Below, one piece after another: positions 1 through 10,863 of a stretch of 64,000 nucleotides of DNA. The position numbers and the translations under genes are program-made. Each line of letters opens with the position of its first letter. Positions within the stretch are counted from its first letter, which is position 1. This DNA is from Annona cherimola. Taxonomy: Eukaryota; Streptophyta; Magnoliopsida; Magnoliales; Annonaceae. Where the stretch lies: contig CM059973.1 in NCBI GenBank assembly GCA_030490835.1, positions 57,478,008 through 57,542,007 of the forward strand, read 5' to 3'. The notes beneath the pieces are model-generated. The model was not told the origin of the DNA. It was given only the letters and a program-made list of their open reading frames with translations, and ran no database searches.

Positions 1-709
1 TCCATGTGAATCTTGAAAAATCATCAACAATTACAAACACATATTTCTTTCCACCAATGGTTAAAATGTCGGATGGCCCATATAGATCCATGTGTAGCAA
101 TTCAAGTGGCCTAGTGGTGGAAATTTCCTTTTTGGTAGAGAAAGGCATTTTAGGTTGTTTAGATAATTGACATGCCTTACAAATTTTGTCTTTGTCATAT
201 TTCAACTTTGGCAAACCTTCTACCAAACTTTTCTTCTATAGGGTCTTTATATTTCTCATGTTTATATGCCCAAGCCTTTTATGCCAAACCCATGGATCAT
301 TAACAATGGTCATTAGACATTGACCATCTAATTCGTCAAGTGAAACCAAATATACATTTTCATGTCTTTTTCCACTAAACATGATATGTTCTCCATCAAA
401 TACATTACATATAGATGATTCAAACACAACCTTGTATCCTTTGTCACATAATTGACTAATGCTCATTAGGTTATGCTTGAGTCCTTCAACAAACAAAACA
501 TCTTCCATACATGCATTAGAAATACTATAGATGTTTCCTTTACCTTTAATTTTACCTTTCTCGTTATTACCAAAGGCAACCGTTCCGTCGTTGCAAGGCT
601 TAAGTTTGTGAAATAAACTTCTTTCTCCGGTCATATGCCTTGAACAACCGTTATCCATGAACCACACGTTGTTTGCCTTTGCCTTAAAACATATCTGAAA
701 AATAAACAA
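1..709 (-). pseudogene. Sirevirus pol, N-terminal part (protease, GAG-pre-integrase, start of integrase), cut by window edge
   Basis: This is the start of a Ty1/copia pol reading frame on the minus strand. Reading leftward from about 709 it shows the aspartic protease signature (DNGCSRHMTG, where the plus-strand copy at 55466 has DSGCS), then the GAG-pre-integrase zinc module (WHKRLGH with the later CKAC), then the first integrase residues (HMDLYGP) before the window ends. A TAG at 233-235 replaces a tryptophan found in the copy at 55880, so the frame is broken. The frame is +1 relative to gag upstream (717-2587), as in the plus-strand copy. Similarity to 55430-56140 is very high, so this is a recent relative. 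The rest of pol lies outside the window. Confidence 0.88.
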
Positions 710-716
710 GTAGTTC

Positions 717-2587
717 TTATCTCTTTGGTACCCATTTTATGGGTCCATTTGGGTTAGTAATATGATTCAAACTTTGTTGCTCTAACTTAGAAAGCCCAAA
801 TCTTATGTTTCTTGGAACCCAAACTAATTTTGCACCATGGTCATATAATTTCTTAAAATTACACTTGTAGGCTTTATGACCCATTTTGTTGCAGAAATTG
901 CAAGCCATTGGTAATCTTGGAGTTGGCCTCCAAGTATATTTTGGTTCAAATGTTGGCCTTCTAGTCCACATAACATTTTTCCTTTGTGGCTTGTATATAG
1001 GTGCAGTTTTGGTTTGATATTTCCCAAGTGTCGGTACATTTGATTTGCCACTTTCTTTTTGCTCAAAAGTATAATATCCAAGGCCTCTTTTATTTGTTTG
1101 AGCAGTCATATTCAAAAACATCTTCACATTTTTTCCGGGATTAGAAAACTTTGCTAATAACTCATTTAATGATTCGTTCTCCTTTTTCAATTTTTCTATC
1201 TCTTTCAACAATGATTCATTTTCTTCTTTCAGTTTTGTTGATTTTTCAGCTAGTTTTACGTTTTCAATAATAACGAAGTTACATTGTTGTCTCTTCAATA
1301 TTAACTTGTTTCCTAGCTTTTTGATTTCCTCATATAATGAATCATAAGCAATTTGTAGTTCTTCTAACTCAGCACATTTGAGGCATTCTTGAAAAGAAGA
1401 ATAACTTGATTGAGAATAGCAAGGTTTGGAAGTTATCTCTTCATTGCTTGTGCATTTTGTTGAGATGGTTTGTTCTTCCAAAACTTCAGTTGTGTTCAAA
1501 CATAACACATCTTCTTCTTGTTCGATCCGTGCCATGCAGCATATTCTAGCACAATTTGCCGCCTCGAATTCGTCAGTTGAGGAGCTGCTTGTTGATGAGG
1601 TTTCTTCATTGACGTACATGCCTCTTCCTTTTGGCCTTTGATATATTCTACCTTCATGTCCTTCCTTCCTTTCTTGATACTCTTTTGATTTCTCTTCCGG
1701 CGTAGGACATTGAGCTTGCATGTGTCCTATCCCGCCGCATTTGTAGCACTTCGTTGGCTCCTTCTTCTTCTCTCTTCGTGTTCTTTCTTGGAAGTCTTTG
1801 AAGTTCCTTTCTTTTCTAACAAATTTTCGAAATTTGCGAGTGAGAAGTGCAATATTTTCATTATCATTTTGAGAAGAGGAGGTAGACTCTTCTGAGTTGT
1901 GTGCCGCCTTTAATGCAATGGTTTTCTTCCCTTTGTGATTGTCTTCGTTTCTTCTCTTAATTAGCTCATGTGACATTAATGAGCTAATTAGATCTTCTAG
2001 CTTTAGTGTGTTTAGGTCTTTGGCTTCTTCAATTGCCGTAATCTTTGGAGTCCAAGATTCCGGTAGAGCTCTTAGTATCTTCATGACCTGTTCGGATTCA
2101 GAGATAGCCTTTCAAAGACCTTTCAAAGCGTTAGTAATCTTAGAAAATCTAGCAAACATTTCAGAAATATTTTCTGTTTCTAGCATTCTAAAGCTTTCCA
2201 ATTCTCCTATCAAAATATTTCTCCTAGTGCCTTGGACTTGAGAGGTTCCTTCATAAATGGATGTTAGAGTATCCCATATTTCTTAGCGGTTAGACAAGAT
2301 GATACTCTATCATATTCAGAAGCCGTAAGAGCACAAAATAAAGAGTTCATAGCCTTAGCATTGCTCTTGACGGTTCTTACTTCCTCTTCGGTCCATTTGG
2401 AAGCTCTTTCATCAATTGACAAGGTTACACCATCTTGAATTGCAATCCAAGAGTCCATATCGGTAGCCATAATGAGTTGCTTCATACGAAGCTTCCAATA
2501 ATCGAAATTATTCCCATCAAACAATGGTGGCCTAGTAAATGATTGGCCCTCAGCAAAAGCGGGAATGGAAGTAGATTGGGATGCCAT
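717..2587 (-). pseudogene. Sirevirus gag, broken
   Basis: Gag is the capsid-like protein that packages element RNA in cytoplasmic particles. The start is the ATG at 2587 (MASQSTSIPAFAEG), 35 bases after the primer binding site. Order of parts: N-terminal copia Gag region (FDGNNFDYWKLRMKQ), CCHC knuckle (CYKCGGIGHMQAQC), a long Glu/Lys/Leu-rich coiled coil, and a second CCHC knuckle (CNFCNKMGHKAYKC). It ends in a TAA after KWVPKR. Two lesions break it: a one-base deletion near 2278, which ends the first frame at 2264, and a Gly-to-stop change at 2112-2114. After that the frame stays open to 717. Two zinc knuckles plus a coiled coil fit Sirevirus Gag. It is non-functional as it stands. Confidence 0.88.
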
Positions 2588-2621
2588 GTGATTTGATCTC
2601 TTTGGTTTAACTCAAAGACCT

Positions 2622-2633
2622 GCTCTGATACCA
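2622..2633 (-). promoter_or_regulatory. Primer binding site, initiator methionine tRNA type
   Basis: On the minus strand this reads TGGTATCAGAGC, the usual plant copia site complementary to the 3' end of initiator tRNA-Met. It lies two bases inside the end of the LTR at 2636, where minus-strand DNA synthesis would begin. Confidence 0.9.
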
Positions 2634-2635
2634 CT

Positions 2636-4263
2636 TTTTGGTCCCGAGTTGATGGCAATTACCCAAGAGAGGAGGGGTGAATTGGGTATTTAAAAATTTA
2701 TAACTTAAACAGAAACTTTACCCCGGATTAATCTAGTCCCCTTAATGAAGAAACGAAATGGAAAGCAATATAATATAGAGAGCAGAAATATAAATCAAGC
2801 ACACAAGATTTTTATAGTGGTTCGGGCAACCTCCCTACTCCACTCTTCCAAGCTCACACTCCTTGTGACTTGGGTTCCACTATTGTATTCTCTCAATACA
2901 ATTAGAGTCACTGCTCTCTTCTAGATTCCAGCTCTAGGGGGCTTCAACACAACACAGCACAGGTAGGTGATGAGTTCCACTCGGATCACACACTACCTTG
3001 CTTACACTTGATCTTAGTTCCTCAAACTAAATCAAGTTCAATACAAACAAAGAAATAATAAAAGAAGTCTACACTTTACAGATGTGTAGAAGCAATTTGG
3101 CGCAGAGAAGAACTCGTAATATAGGCTTTGAAGATTCAGAAATATCGCTCTTGCAATTTGAAGCAAAGTTCTTCCTCTTTGAATGGCTTGATCTCTTTAG
3201 AGCTCTTGAATATAGGAGTTAAGCACACTTAATGATTCTCAGCTACTTCCCTCGTCCACCATGAATGCCTTTTATAATTTTGGAGGGAATCCGAACGTTA
3301 GAAGGTAGTGGCGCGCATTTAATGCGCGAACGTTCAAATAAATTCCGACCGTTGCGACCCAAGTCGCATGCGGAGTCGACTTCGGATGCGACTTCCCCCA
3401 AGTCGCAGATGGAGTCGACTTCGGGTGCGACTTCGCCTCTCCGTCGCAACCTCAAGTTCCAGGTCGGGTCGACTTGGGTATCGACTTGACCCAAGTCGCA
3501 GGTGAAGTTGACTTCGGGTGCGACTTCACCTTGTCAGTTGGCTTTGATGAACTTGAAGACTTTGGAGATTGCTTTGTTTTGCTTAGGCTTCTCCATTCCT
3601 TCAATTCCTTTGCATTTTTCATATCTTGGAACATTGAGTCTTCTTGCTTTCATTTGCTCCGAGTTTTGCAATCCTTGAATCCATGAGATTTGAATCTTCT
3701 TGGTATCTTGAACTTGGATTGGTTGTCATATCATGACTTTCTTCATCTTGAGATAAGCTTGGATTTAAGTTGATCTTGCACCTTTGATTAGGTATTGAAA
3801 ACACTAAAGTTGATTCTTGAAACTGCATCTTTGATCTTAGAAAAACTCAAGTCGCACTTGGGGTCGACTTCGTCCGCGACTTCGCCCAAGTCGCAACTGG
3901 AGTCGACTTCATTTGCGACTTCGGCATTCTTCCATCCCAAATTCAGCTTTGGAGTGATTTTCCCGACTGAAGTCAATGCTGGAGTCGACTTCGTTTGCGA
4001 CTTGGCTTCCCAAGTCGCAAGTGGAGTCGACTTGGCCTGCGACTTCACTTGCTCTTCTTCCCGTTTCAACTCTGGACGGATTTGGCTCTTTGAAGTCGAT
4101 CTTGGAGTCGACTTGGGGAACGACTTGGCCTTCCATACTTTATTTTCTTCAAATGTATATCCCTTAAACATTTCCATAAATGTGTTAGTAGCCAAGACTT
4201 ACTCAAATTGATTTGTTAATCATCAAAACATAGATTTAGCTTGTTTTCCACATATTTCCAACA
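2636..4263 (-). repeat. Sirevirus LTR (1628 bp), minus strand
   Basis: The LTR runs from TGTTGG (complement of 4258-4263) to an end that would be CCAACA but has one changed base at 2636-2637. It is homologous to the 1747 bp LTRs at 51740 and 58774. It contains two clusters of symmetric boxes built on GTCG/CGAC (about 3360-3530 and 3850-4120), a TATA-like site, and the conserved stretch around CTAGAGCTGGAATCTAG. It is flanked on the gag side by a PBS and on the other side by a PPT and an RNase H end, so it joins two internal regions instead of bordering unique DNA. Confidence 0.9.
3270..3276 (-). promoter_or_regulatory. LTR TATA box
   Basis: TATAAAA on the minus strand, in the same context (CCCTCCAAAAT upstream, GCATTCATGG downstream) as the TATAAATA in the LTRs at 52797 and 59831. 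It lies just downstream of the second box cluster, the usual position of the LTR promoter. Confidence 0.55.
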
Positions 4264-4712
4264 ATCTCCCCCTTTTTGATGATTGACAAAACTGATTTGA
4301 GTGTATACCTTTCAATTGCTTAAAAAATAACATGCTCATTTTATATTGTGAAATTTTATCATTCTTATGCTCATGCAAACATATCCTACTCTTCTCCCCA
4401 AACATATCCTACTCTTCTCCCCCTCAAATCCTACTCGTCTCCCCCTTTTTGTCAATATATCAAAAAGTTAGAGGGTAAAGAGATAGGTGGGTTTGCTCCC
4501 CCTAAACAGGTGCTCCCCCTAAGTTTATGCTAAGTTAATTCAATCATTCCCATGTCATTTCTAATCTTATAAAATGCTTCTTTTGCTAGGGGCTTTGTGA
4601 ATATATCTGCAATTTGATCCTCAGTTCTTACATATACTAGACATATATCAAGATTTTCCACATGTTCTCTAATAAAATGATGTCTAAGGTCTATATCCTA
4701 GAATGCAAGACT
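4264..4712 (-). pseudogene. Sirevirus RNase H C-terminus, 3' untranslated region and polypurine tract (fragment)
   Basis: Minus-strand homologue of 58310-58773. The first part encodes the end of copia RNase H (TKPLAKEAFYKIRN then MGMIELT and a stop at 4530-4532), with a short deletion near 4695 relative to the full copy. The 3' untranslated part carries several G-rich purine tracts, and the terminal one (complement of 4264-4277) abuts the LTR. The coding part is cut at about 4712 where chromovirus LTR sequence begins. There is no target duplication, so the junction looks like a deletion or rearrangement. Confidence 0.82.
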
Positions 4713-7539
4713 GGATTTTTAGTCAAAATAAATATATAATGTTAATATTTCTTGCTTAAAGTTTTATGAGAGTTAATTCATGTAGTTATTGATGTATGAC
4801 AGAAATTTCAGAGTTAAATACCATGATTTGATTATAAATCAAGATTTAGAGAAATCAGTACACCTGATTTCAGCAAATGTGGACAGTTTGAGAAATAATC
4901 AAAAATAAATATGAAAACTAAGTGAAAGTGATCCAAATTAATATATATATGTTAGGAAAGATGTAATAAAGGATTAGGGATAGAAAATTAATGCTATTAT
5001 ATGTATATGGAATTAATGGATGAATAAGAAAATGGAACATAGTGAAAATAAGAAGAGAAGGGCTGTTTTGGAATTTAATAATAAGTTTCAGAATTTTTAA
5101 ATGAGAATTATGATTATGTTAATCATGGTATGTTATGGAATATATTATAGGAATTAAAATAAGTTTGTTAAGTCAATTCATGCTTAAAACATGAATTATG
5201 GAACCTTATACGCATATGTTTATAAGTGGCTAAAATGATTTATTTAGCCAAGATAATCATGATTAATTCAAAACGCATGAATTATATCATGACATACTAG
5301 ACAAGAGCTATGCCATGATATTTTTTTTATTTTAAAAAAAATGCCAAATTTTGAAACCCATGAACAGTGCCAAACACGCTGTGAACAGTAATTAGGAACA
5401 GTGATCATGAACAATAATCATGAATAGTAAACAAAGTGATTTTGGCAGAAATAAGATTGATATTCATAAGGATGTATGAATGGAATTTTTAAAGATTTTT
5501 GGGATAACAATCCATATGTGAAAATAGAGACCAAATTAACCTCTATAAGAGTTATGAAGGAAAATAAAGTGATTATGACATATGCATGAGTTAGAACCTA
5601 AGATGAATTCAAATTTAATAGTAGAAATGTGCAAGCATGGAATATTATGTCTATATGAGAAAAAAGGTTCTTTTCATTTGCATAGGAAAAGAAATGGGTA
5701 CAAGTGAAAGATACAAGTTGACTACGCAGGTAAGCAAGCAAACCTTTTGAAAATACAATTTTATACGACCTTATTCTGCAATCTTAAATTGTCTGGGAAA
5801 TTGCTTCGTTAAAAGCAAATCCTTTTAATGTTGAAAAATATTGAAATGCAAATGTTGAAAAGGTTGTGTTGAAAGGAAAATGAGATTTTAAAATGATATT
5901 TGAAATAAATGTATTAGAATAGTTTTATTTCAAGATTTTGAAGTATTTTAAGGATATGTTTCAAAGGTTCTCTAAATATTGGATTAGTTTGGAATTTCCA
6001 AAATCCATTGTTTCGAGCAGGATTTAAGGAAGGCCAACACGATAAATTAATTTGAAAAACGATTTGAGTAATGTTCAAAGGATTATAAAAGTCTATCACA
6101 TATAGAAATGAACAATAAGACAGATAGACAAAAGTATATGATATTAGATGAAAGCATGTACTTGCATTTCCTTTGATCATAAAAAAAACCATAAATGGGA
6201 AAAACATTTATAAGAAAAATCTTTTGATTTCAAATATTTTTTAAAGACATTTTATCGTTCAGAAATTATTTACAAAACGGTTAGAAAATATATTTTTTTT
6301 AAATGTTTTCCTTGAATACTTCAAATGAGTTATGAAATATAAATGTTTTAAGGTTGGTCATCCTTACAAAACTTTTTGAGCATAGAACTCGTTGACATGA
6401 GTTAAGCCCAGTTTTTAAGATTTGAAAGGAATACATGCTGAGGTCTGTAGTATTTTATGAAAGCATATTAGCATCAAGTTTTCAGAAAAAGGACACAAAC
6501 TGTGATCTGTGGTTTTTATAAAATCATGTTAGCATGTGAATGTGAAGGAAAAGTGTGCACAAGGATTATGTACTAGGTCTACTGTAAAGGATATGCAAGC
6601 GGACGCGGTTGCAAATTGGGCCCCCTTTGCATAGGCCGAGTCGCTTGAATAAGGCTAAATGCCGGCAGTGCCCTCCCTGAAATGGGAGATGAACACGGAT
6701 AGTCGCCTGGCTCGTGGGCTATCACCTGGAAGGGTTTCTCTCCTAAGGAAGGATGATCACTTAATAAGTGTCACCTACCAGATGGACAGAGACGTATTGC
6801 ATGTTGCATATGCTTAAAAAGGATTTTATGAAAAGTATTTTAGGACATAATAATGTCCTATGAGAAAAGGAGCTTCAATGAAAAATATTTTAGAACATAA
6901 ATATGTTTTTATATGTCAAGTTTTTCAAGCATATGTTTGTCATGAATTGGGATTATGAAATGTTCATGAAAGGTATTTATGAAAAGGTTTCCTCCAATTG
7001 CTAGTCGAACGCTTGTTAAGCGTCTACTACTGAAAGGTGAGAAATGCATTTAAAATGAAAAATGCTTGCTTATTGAGTTTCGACTCATGTTTTGTTTTCC
7101 GCAACCATAGACAGGTACCGCACAGGCAATGCAGGAAAGGAAAAGAGTATGAAGAAAATTTTTCAACAAACTAGTCTGTATATGGTATGAAGGATTATAT
7201 GGAATCTTCAAAATATGTATGTATGAAATGTTTAGATTGAAAGAACATGTGATGTAGATAAGTCAGTTATTGTGATATGAATAATATATGTGAAATTAAT
7301 GTCAAGAATATGTTCATATATGATGATATGATGTTATTATGAGTATCATGCGTAAAGTTGATGACAAGTGTTTGTTATGTGATGAAAAACAAAATGAAAA
7401 AAAGAAATGAAAAAAAAATTTGGACGAGATCAAATTTAAAAATCTCGCCCTGTGATCCGGGCAACAATCCTGAGTCACGTTTACCAATCAATAAAGATCC
7501 CAGAGTAAGGCTTCTAGGCACCCAGGTCGGGGCGCAACA
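4713..7539 (+). repeat. Chromovirus 5' LTR, truncated at its 5' end
   Basis: Aligns base for base, with scattered changes, to 13362-16173. It ends GGGGCGCAACA just before the PBS. The block around 6590-6780 (TTGGGCCCCCTTTGCATAGG, CTCCCTGAAATGGGAG) also recurs in diverged form in the solo LTR near 61680-61800. The first 2.5 kb present in the 3' LTR (10864-13361) is missing. No gene is seen in it; the short open frames are not supported. Confidence 0.85.
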
Positions 7540-7544
7540 GAAGT

Positions 7545-7556
7545 TGGTATCAGAGC
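7545..7556 (+). promoter_or_regulatory. Primer binding site, initiator methionine tRNA type
   Basis: TGGTATCAGAGC five bases after the LTR end. A degraded copy of the same neighbourhood (TATCAGAGCAAAGAATGG) recurs about 60 bases on, near 7608, suggesting a small local duplication. Confidence 0.85.
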
Positions 7557-8835
7557 AAGAATTGGTAAATAGGCGCGGAAAGAAAAGATTTGATATTACA
7601 ATGAGTAATATCAGAGCAAAGAATGGTAAATAGATATAGAAAGAAAGATATGTTCCTGCAAGGATGGATGAATAGGTATAGGAAAAATGATGGAAGGGAT
7701 AGATTAAAATTGTAAAATATACCTATGATATGTTGATTTTTACGGTTATATGAATATATGATGATTTGTCATAATTATGTTGTAAATATAGGAAATTGCT
7801 ATGATATTTTGATAGGTATATGATTCATAAAAGAAAAGTAATTTTTCACTATGAAAAGTGATGTTAGAAAGGAAAGTAGGAAAAAAAATGTAAGATTTGA
7901 GAAAAATATAGATAAAAGGTGGATATTTAAGAAATATATATTATATGTAGTTCTAACTCCACCTTTTATGATTGACAGGATTATTGATAGAAAGAGCCAC
8001 ACTCAAGGTGAGTATGTAGTCGAAGAATCCTTCCTCGATGATTTAAGAATTATATATTAAGAATTATGCATAATGAGAAGCTCATAAAAAAATGGGAGTG
8101 GAAAGTGGAAAATGATGAATGATGAATGATGAAAGGAAAGATATGGTACCACAAAGAGTGAATCATAGTAAGGATTGGTAGATAAGTATAGAAAGAATGA
8201 AGGAAAGGAGAAGATTGAAATCATAATATTTATATCATGTATTATCTATCATAATATAGAAAGGATATACTATAGACTGTCCTAGTATTGGTATTTTCAT
8301 TAGAAAATACATAAGTAGTAAGAATAAAATAGATGAAGTTAGCAAAAGAGACTTTCTGTGATAAAGATATGTATGAAATATAATTGAGGCAAAGGTGTTT
8401 TTTGCTATAGAAATGAATTTGTTCATATCTATACATCAAGTATATATGGAAAGAAAGAAAATAGTTATTATTAATCTTTCTATCGACATAATTAAACATA
8501 TAATTTATGTTCGTGATAAAATAAGGGGTTATGTTAAGGTACTTTTATGTATATATATATATAAAAAAGATGTTATGTCTATTACAAAGAGTAATAGACT
8601 CAGTTAAGAGGTAATGAAATAAATAGATTGCTACAAGTAGCAACTCCTAACCTAGTACTAAGACAATTCGTTCTTAGTATTAAGAAAAAAAAGGGGATAT
8701 AAGGCAAGAAAGGAAATAGGAAAGTATTAACAGGCAAAGGAAAAATCAAATCAGAGTTGCACAACAAAAGCATGATGATCCCATTTAAAAAATATATATA
8801 TGGGAAGAAAGTAGAGAAGAAATACCTCAGTTTGT
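7557..8835 (+). other. Chromovirus leader and N-terminal gag region, no readable gene
   Basis: Very AT-rich (many ATA/TAT runs). By position it should hold the leader and most of gag, but no frame of useful length survives and I recognise no Gag motif before about 8836. The open frames of 60-90 codons on both strands are consistent with chance in AT-rich DNA. Confidence 0.5.
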
Positions 8836-9420
8836 AAGAATTGCCAAATGGCATTATGGTGAGTGCCTACATGGTTCAAGTAAGTGCTATAAATATGGTC
8901 AAGCTGGCCACGTGGAAAGGGATTGTGGAACAGCTGAGGCTAGAGAGATGAAATGTTCTATTGGCAGCCAAGTAGGACACATATCATCCCACTGTCCTAA
9001 TAAATCGTAAAGAATTTCGTCACGTGGAAGCTCAGCAAAGGACTCCTGCAATCGCCACTCAACAAGGCACTGCAATAGACTCGGTGCATGTCCAAGCCTT
9101 GAATTGTACGAAATTTCAAGACCAAGAAGAAAAGATGGTTACAGGTATGATTTATATTTTGGAAAATTTAGTCGTAGCATTATTTGATTTAGGTGTTACA
9201 CATTCATTTATATCATACCAATATGTAACCACACATGCATTGCAAGTAAAAGAAACAAGTAGCATAATCCATGTAGAATTTTCTGTCTATAGGTTAGCAA
9301 GTATCAATCAAATATATAAGTCATGCCCTACTTAGATAGGATCAATGATATTAGAGGCTGACCTGATCCTGCTACCTATAACTGAATTTGATGTAATACT
9401 TGGAATGGATTGGCTAAGCA
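8836..9420 (+). pseudogene. Chromovirus gag zinc-knuckle and aspartic protease, decayed
   Basis: Frames around 8850-9000 give HYGECLHGS followed by CYKYGQAGHVERDC, a CCHC zinc knuckle whose second cysteine has become tyrosine. A second knuckle-like stretch (CSIGSQVGHISSHC) follows. The 9024-9335 frame contains the retropepsin region: VALFDLGVTHSFIS stands where active elements have D-S-G-A-THSF, so the catalytic triad is altered. Near 9380-9420 another frame gives LPITEFDVILGMDWLSRK, the hallmark end of gypsy protease. Several frameshifts and stops separate these pieces. The order matches chromovirus gag-pol. Confidence 0.75.
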
Positions 9421-9439
9421 GAAAGGTATGAGAGGAGTT

Positions 9440-10310
9440 TCCTCCATGATGAAGAGATGAGGATTAAGAATGGTGGAAATGAGAAAAAGAGTAAGAAGAA
9501 AGTAAAGATGACCTAATTGGTCTAGCACTAATGTTTCCACTAGGTAATACATATGTAGCAAGAAAAGGATAGGAAAAAAAAAAATTTAGTCTCTTCTGAC
9601 TTTTTAATAATAAATGAATGTAGGATGTTTTGATATTTTACATTGTATGCTAAACTATACATGATAAGGAAAGGTAAGTAGTTTATATATGATTTCGTTA
9701 TGAATCATGTTCATGATAAATGAGAAAGGATGTGATAAATGAGAAAGGATGTGTTAAATAAGAAGGGATGTATGAATACAATTGATGGTTTGGAAATCAT
9801 GTTTATGCTAATTATGATAATAGAATGATGTTGGCATGGATATTATTTTAATGGAATTTTTGAAGTTGCATAGAAATCATGTTTAAATAAGATTGTGTTA
9901 GTATACATGATGATTTCTTAGCATAATGAAAATTAAATTTTTTGACATAAATTGTGATTAAAAATCACAATATTATGATCAAGGAATGTTATATATGATA
10001 AGAATTAAATGAATTTTTCATAGCCTAAATTCATGTTTAAAACATGAATTATAGAATTATATATATATATTGATGGCTAAAAATAATATTTTAGTCAATC
10101 AATCATGATTAGTACATGACTAATAAGGTTAATTATGTTGAATGAAAATGTTAAATAAAACATTTATTTTATCAATCATGATTGATTCATGATTAATATA
10201 CATGATGAAATTAAGTAGAGTAGTAATTTTGAAAAGAAATTATTATGAGTGATAATTTAAGAGATATCCATGTAAATAGTCAAGCCCTTATGATATAACA
10301 ATAGTTATCA
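9440..10310 (+). other. LTR-like AT-rich filler where pol should be
   Basis: No coding sequence is visible. Around 9950-10200 the bases resemble the LTR near 5160-5290 and 13800-13930 (AACATGAATTATGGAA-like, TGGCTAAAA, ATCATGATTA motifs in the same order). Reverse transcriptase and RNase H, expected here, are missing. It may be a rearranged piece of LTR that replaced the pol core. Confidence 0.45.
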
Positions 10311-10318
10311 AGCAAGCA

Positions 10319-10830
10319 TATAGATGACCCCATTTGAAGTCCTATATGGACAAAAGTTTCGAACCCAACTAAATTAGGATGAGATAGGAGAAGGAAAGCT
10401 AGCCCGGATCTATCAAGAGGAATGATAGAAAAAGGTACAGGTGATCTGTCAATACATAGTCACGACTCAAAGCCGACAGAAAAGTTATACCAACTGTAAG
10501 AGAAAAGACTTAAAGATTCATGTTGGAGATCATATATTTGTGATAGTAATGCCATTTAAAAGAGATCACAAGATTTAGAAAAAGGAGTAAATTCAACCCA
10601 AGATACATAAGGACATTTGAAGTATTGAAGAAAATTTGCCAATTCCTGACCACTTAAATTATGAAGAAAGACCAATTAGAATTTTGGACCGCAAAGTAAA
10701 GAAGCTTTGGAATCGAGAGATTGAGTATGCCAAAATCCAATGGAACCGATATACAGAAATCGAAACTACTTGAAAACTTTGAGAAGAAGTCAAGAGGAAA
10801 TACCCCCACTTGTTTGAAGTGTAGTCGGTT
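10319..10830 (+). pseudogene. Chromovirus integrase C-terminal part and chromodomain-like tail, decayed
   Basis: The frame at 10321 reads MTPFEVLYGQKFRTQLN, the conserved gypsy TPFE-LYG-K motif after the integrase core, then a stop and DEIGE. Downstream, 10660-10830 reads ILDRKVKKLWNREI, KIQWNRYTEIE and KYPHLFEV, which match the chromovirus tail (VKVQWNRH and KYPHLF style). Stops at several places and a +1 shift between parts show it is dead. The catalytic integrase core is absent. Chromodomains in live elements guide integration to particular chromatin. Confidence 0.72.
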
Positions 10831-10848
10831 TCGGGACGAAAACTATTA

Positions 10849-10863
10849 TAAGGGAGGGAGGAT
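10849..10863 (+). promoter_or_regulatory. Polypurine tract
   Basis: Purine run AAGGGAGGGAGG immediately before the 3' LTR start (TGTGGAACCCC at 10864). It would prime plus-strand DNA synthesis. Confidence 0.8.

Noticed and set aside
7545..7556. TGGTATCAGAGC motifs as possible tRNA genes
   Set aside because: Each is only the 12-base complement to a tRNA 3' end next to an LTR; no cloverleaf or A/B box surrounds it.
7358..7633. 91-codon frame crossing the LTR end and primer binding site
   Set aside because: It spans a known LTR/PBS boundary and has no domain; its counterpart at 15992 diverges after the LTR end.
8235..8854. Hydrophobic frames resembling membrane proteins
   Set aside because: Phe/Ile/Leu/Tyr-rich translation of AT-rich DNA with overlapping frames on both strands; no conserved motif.
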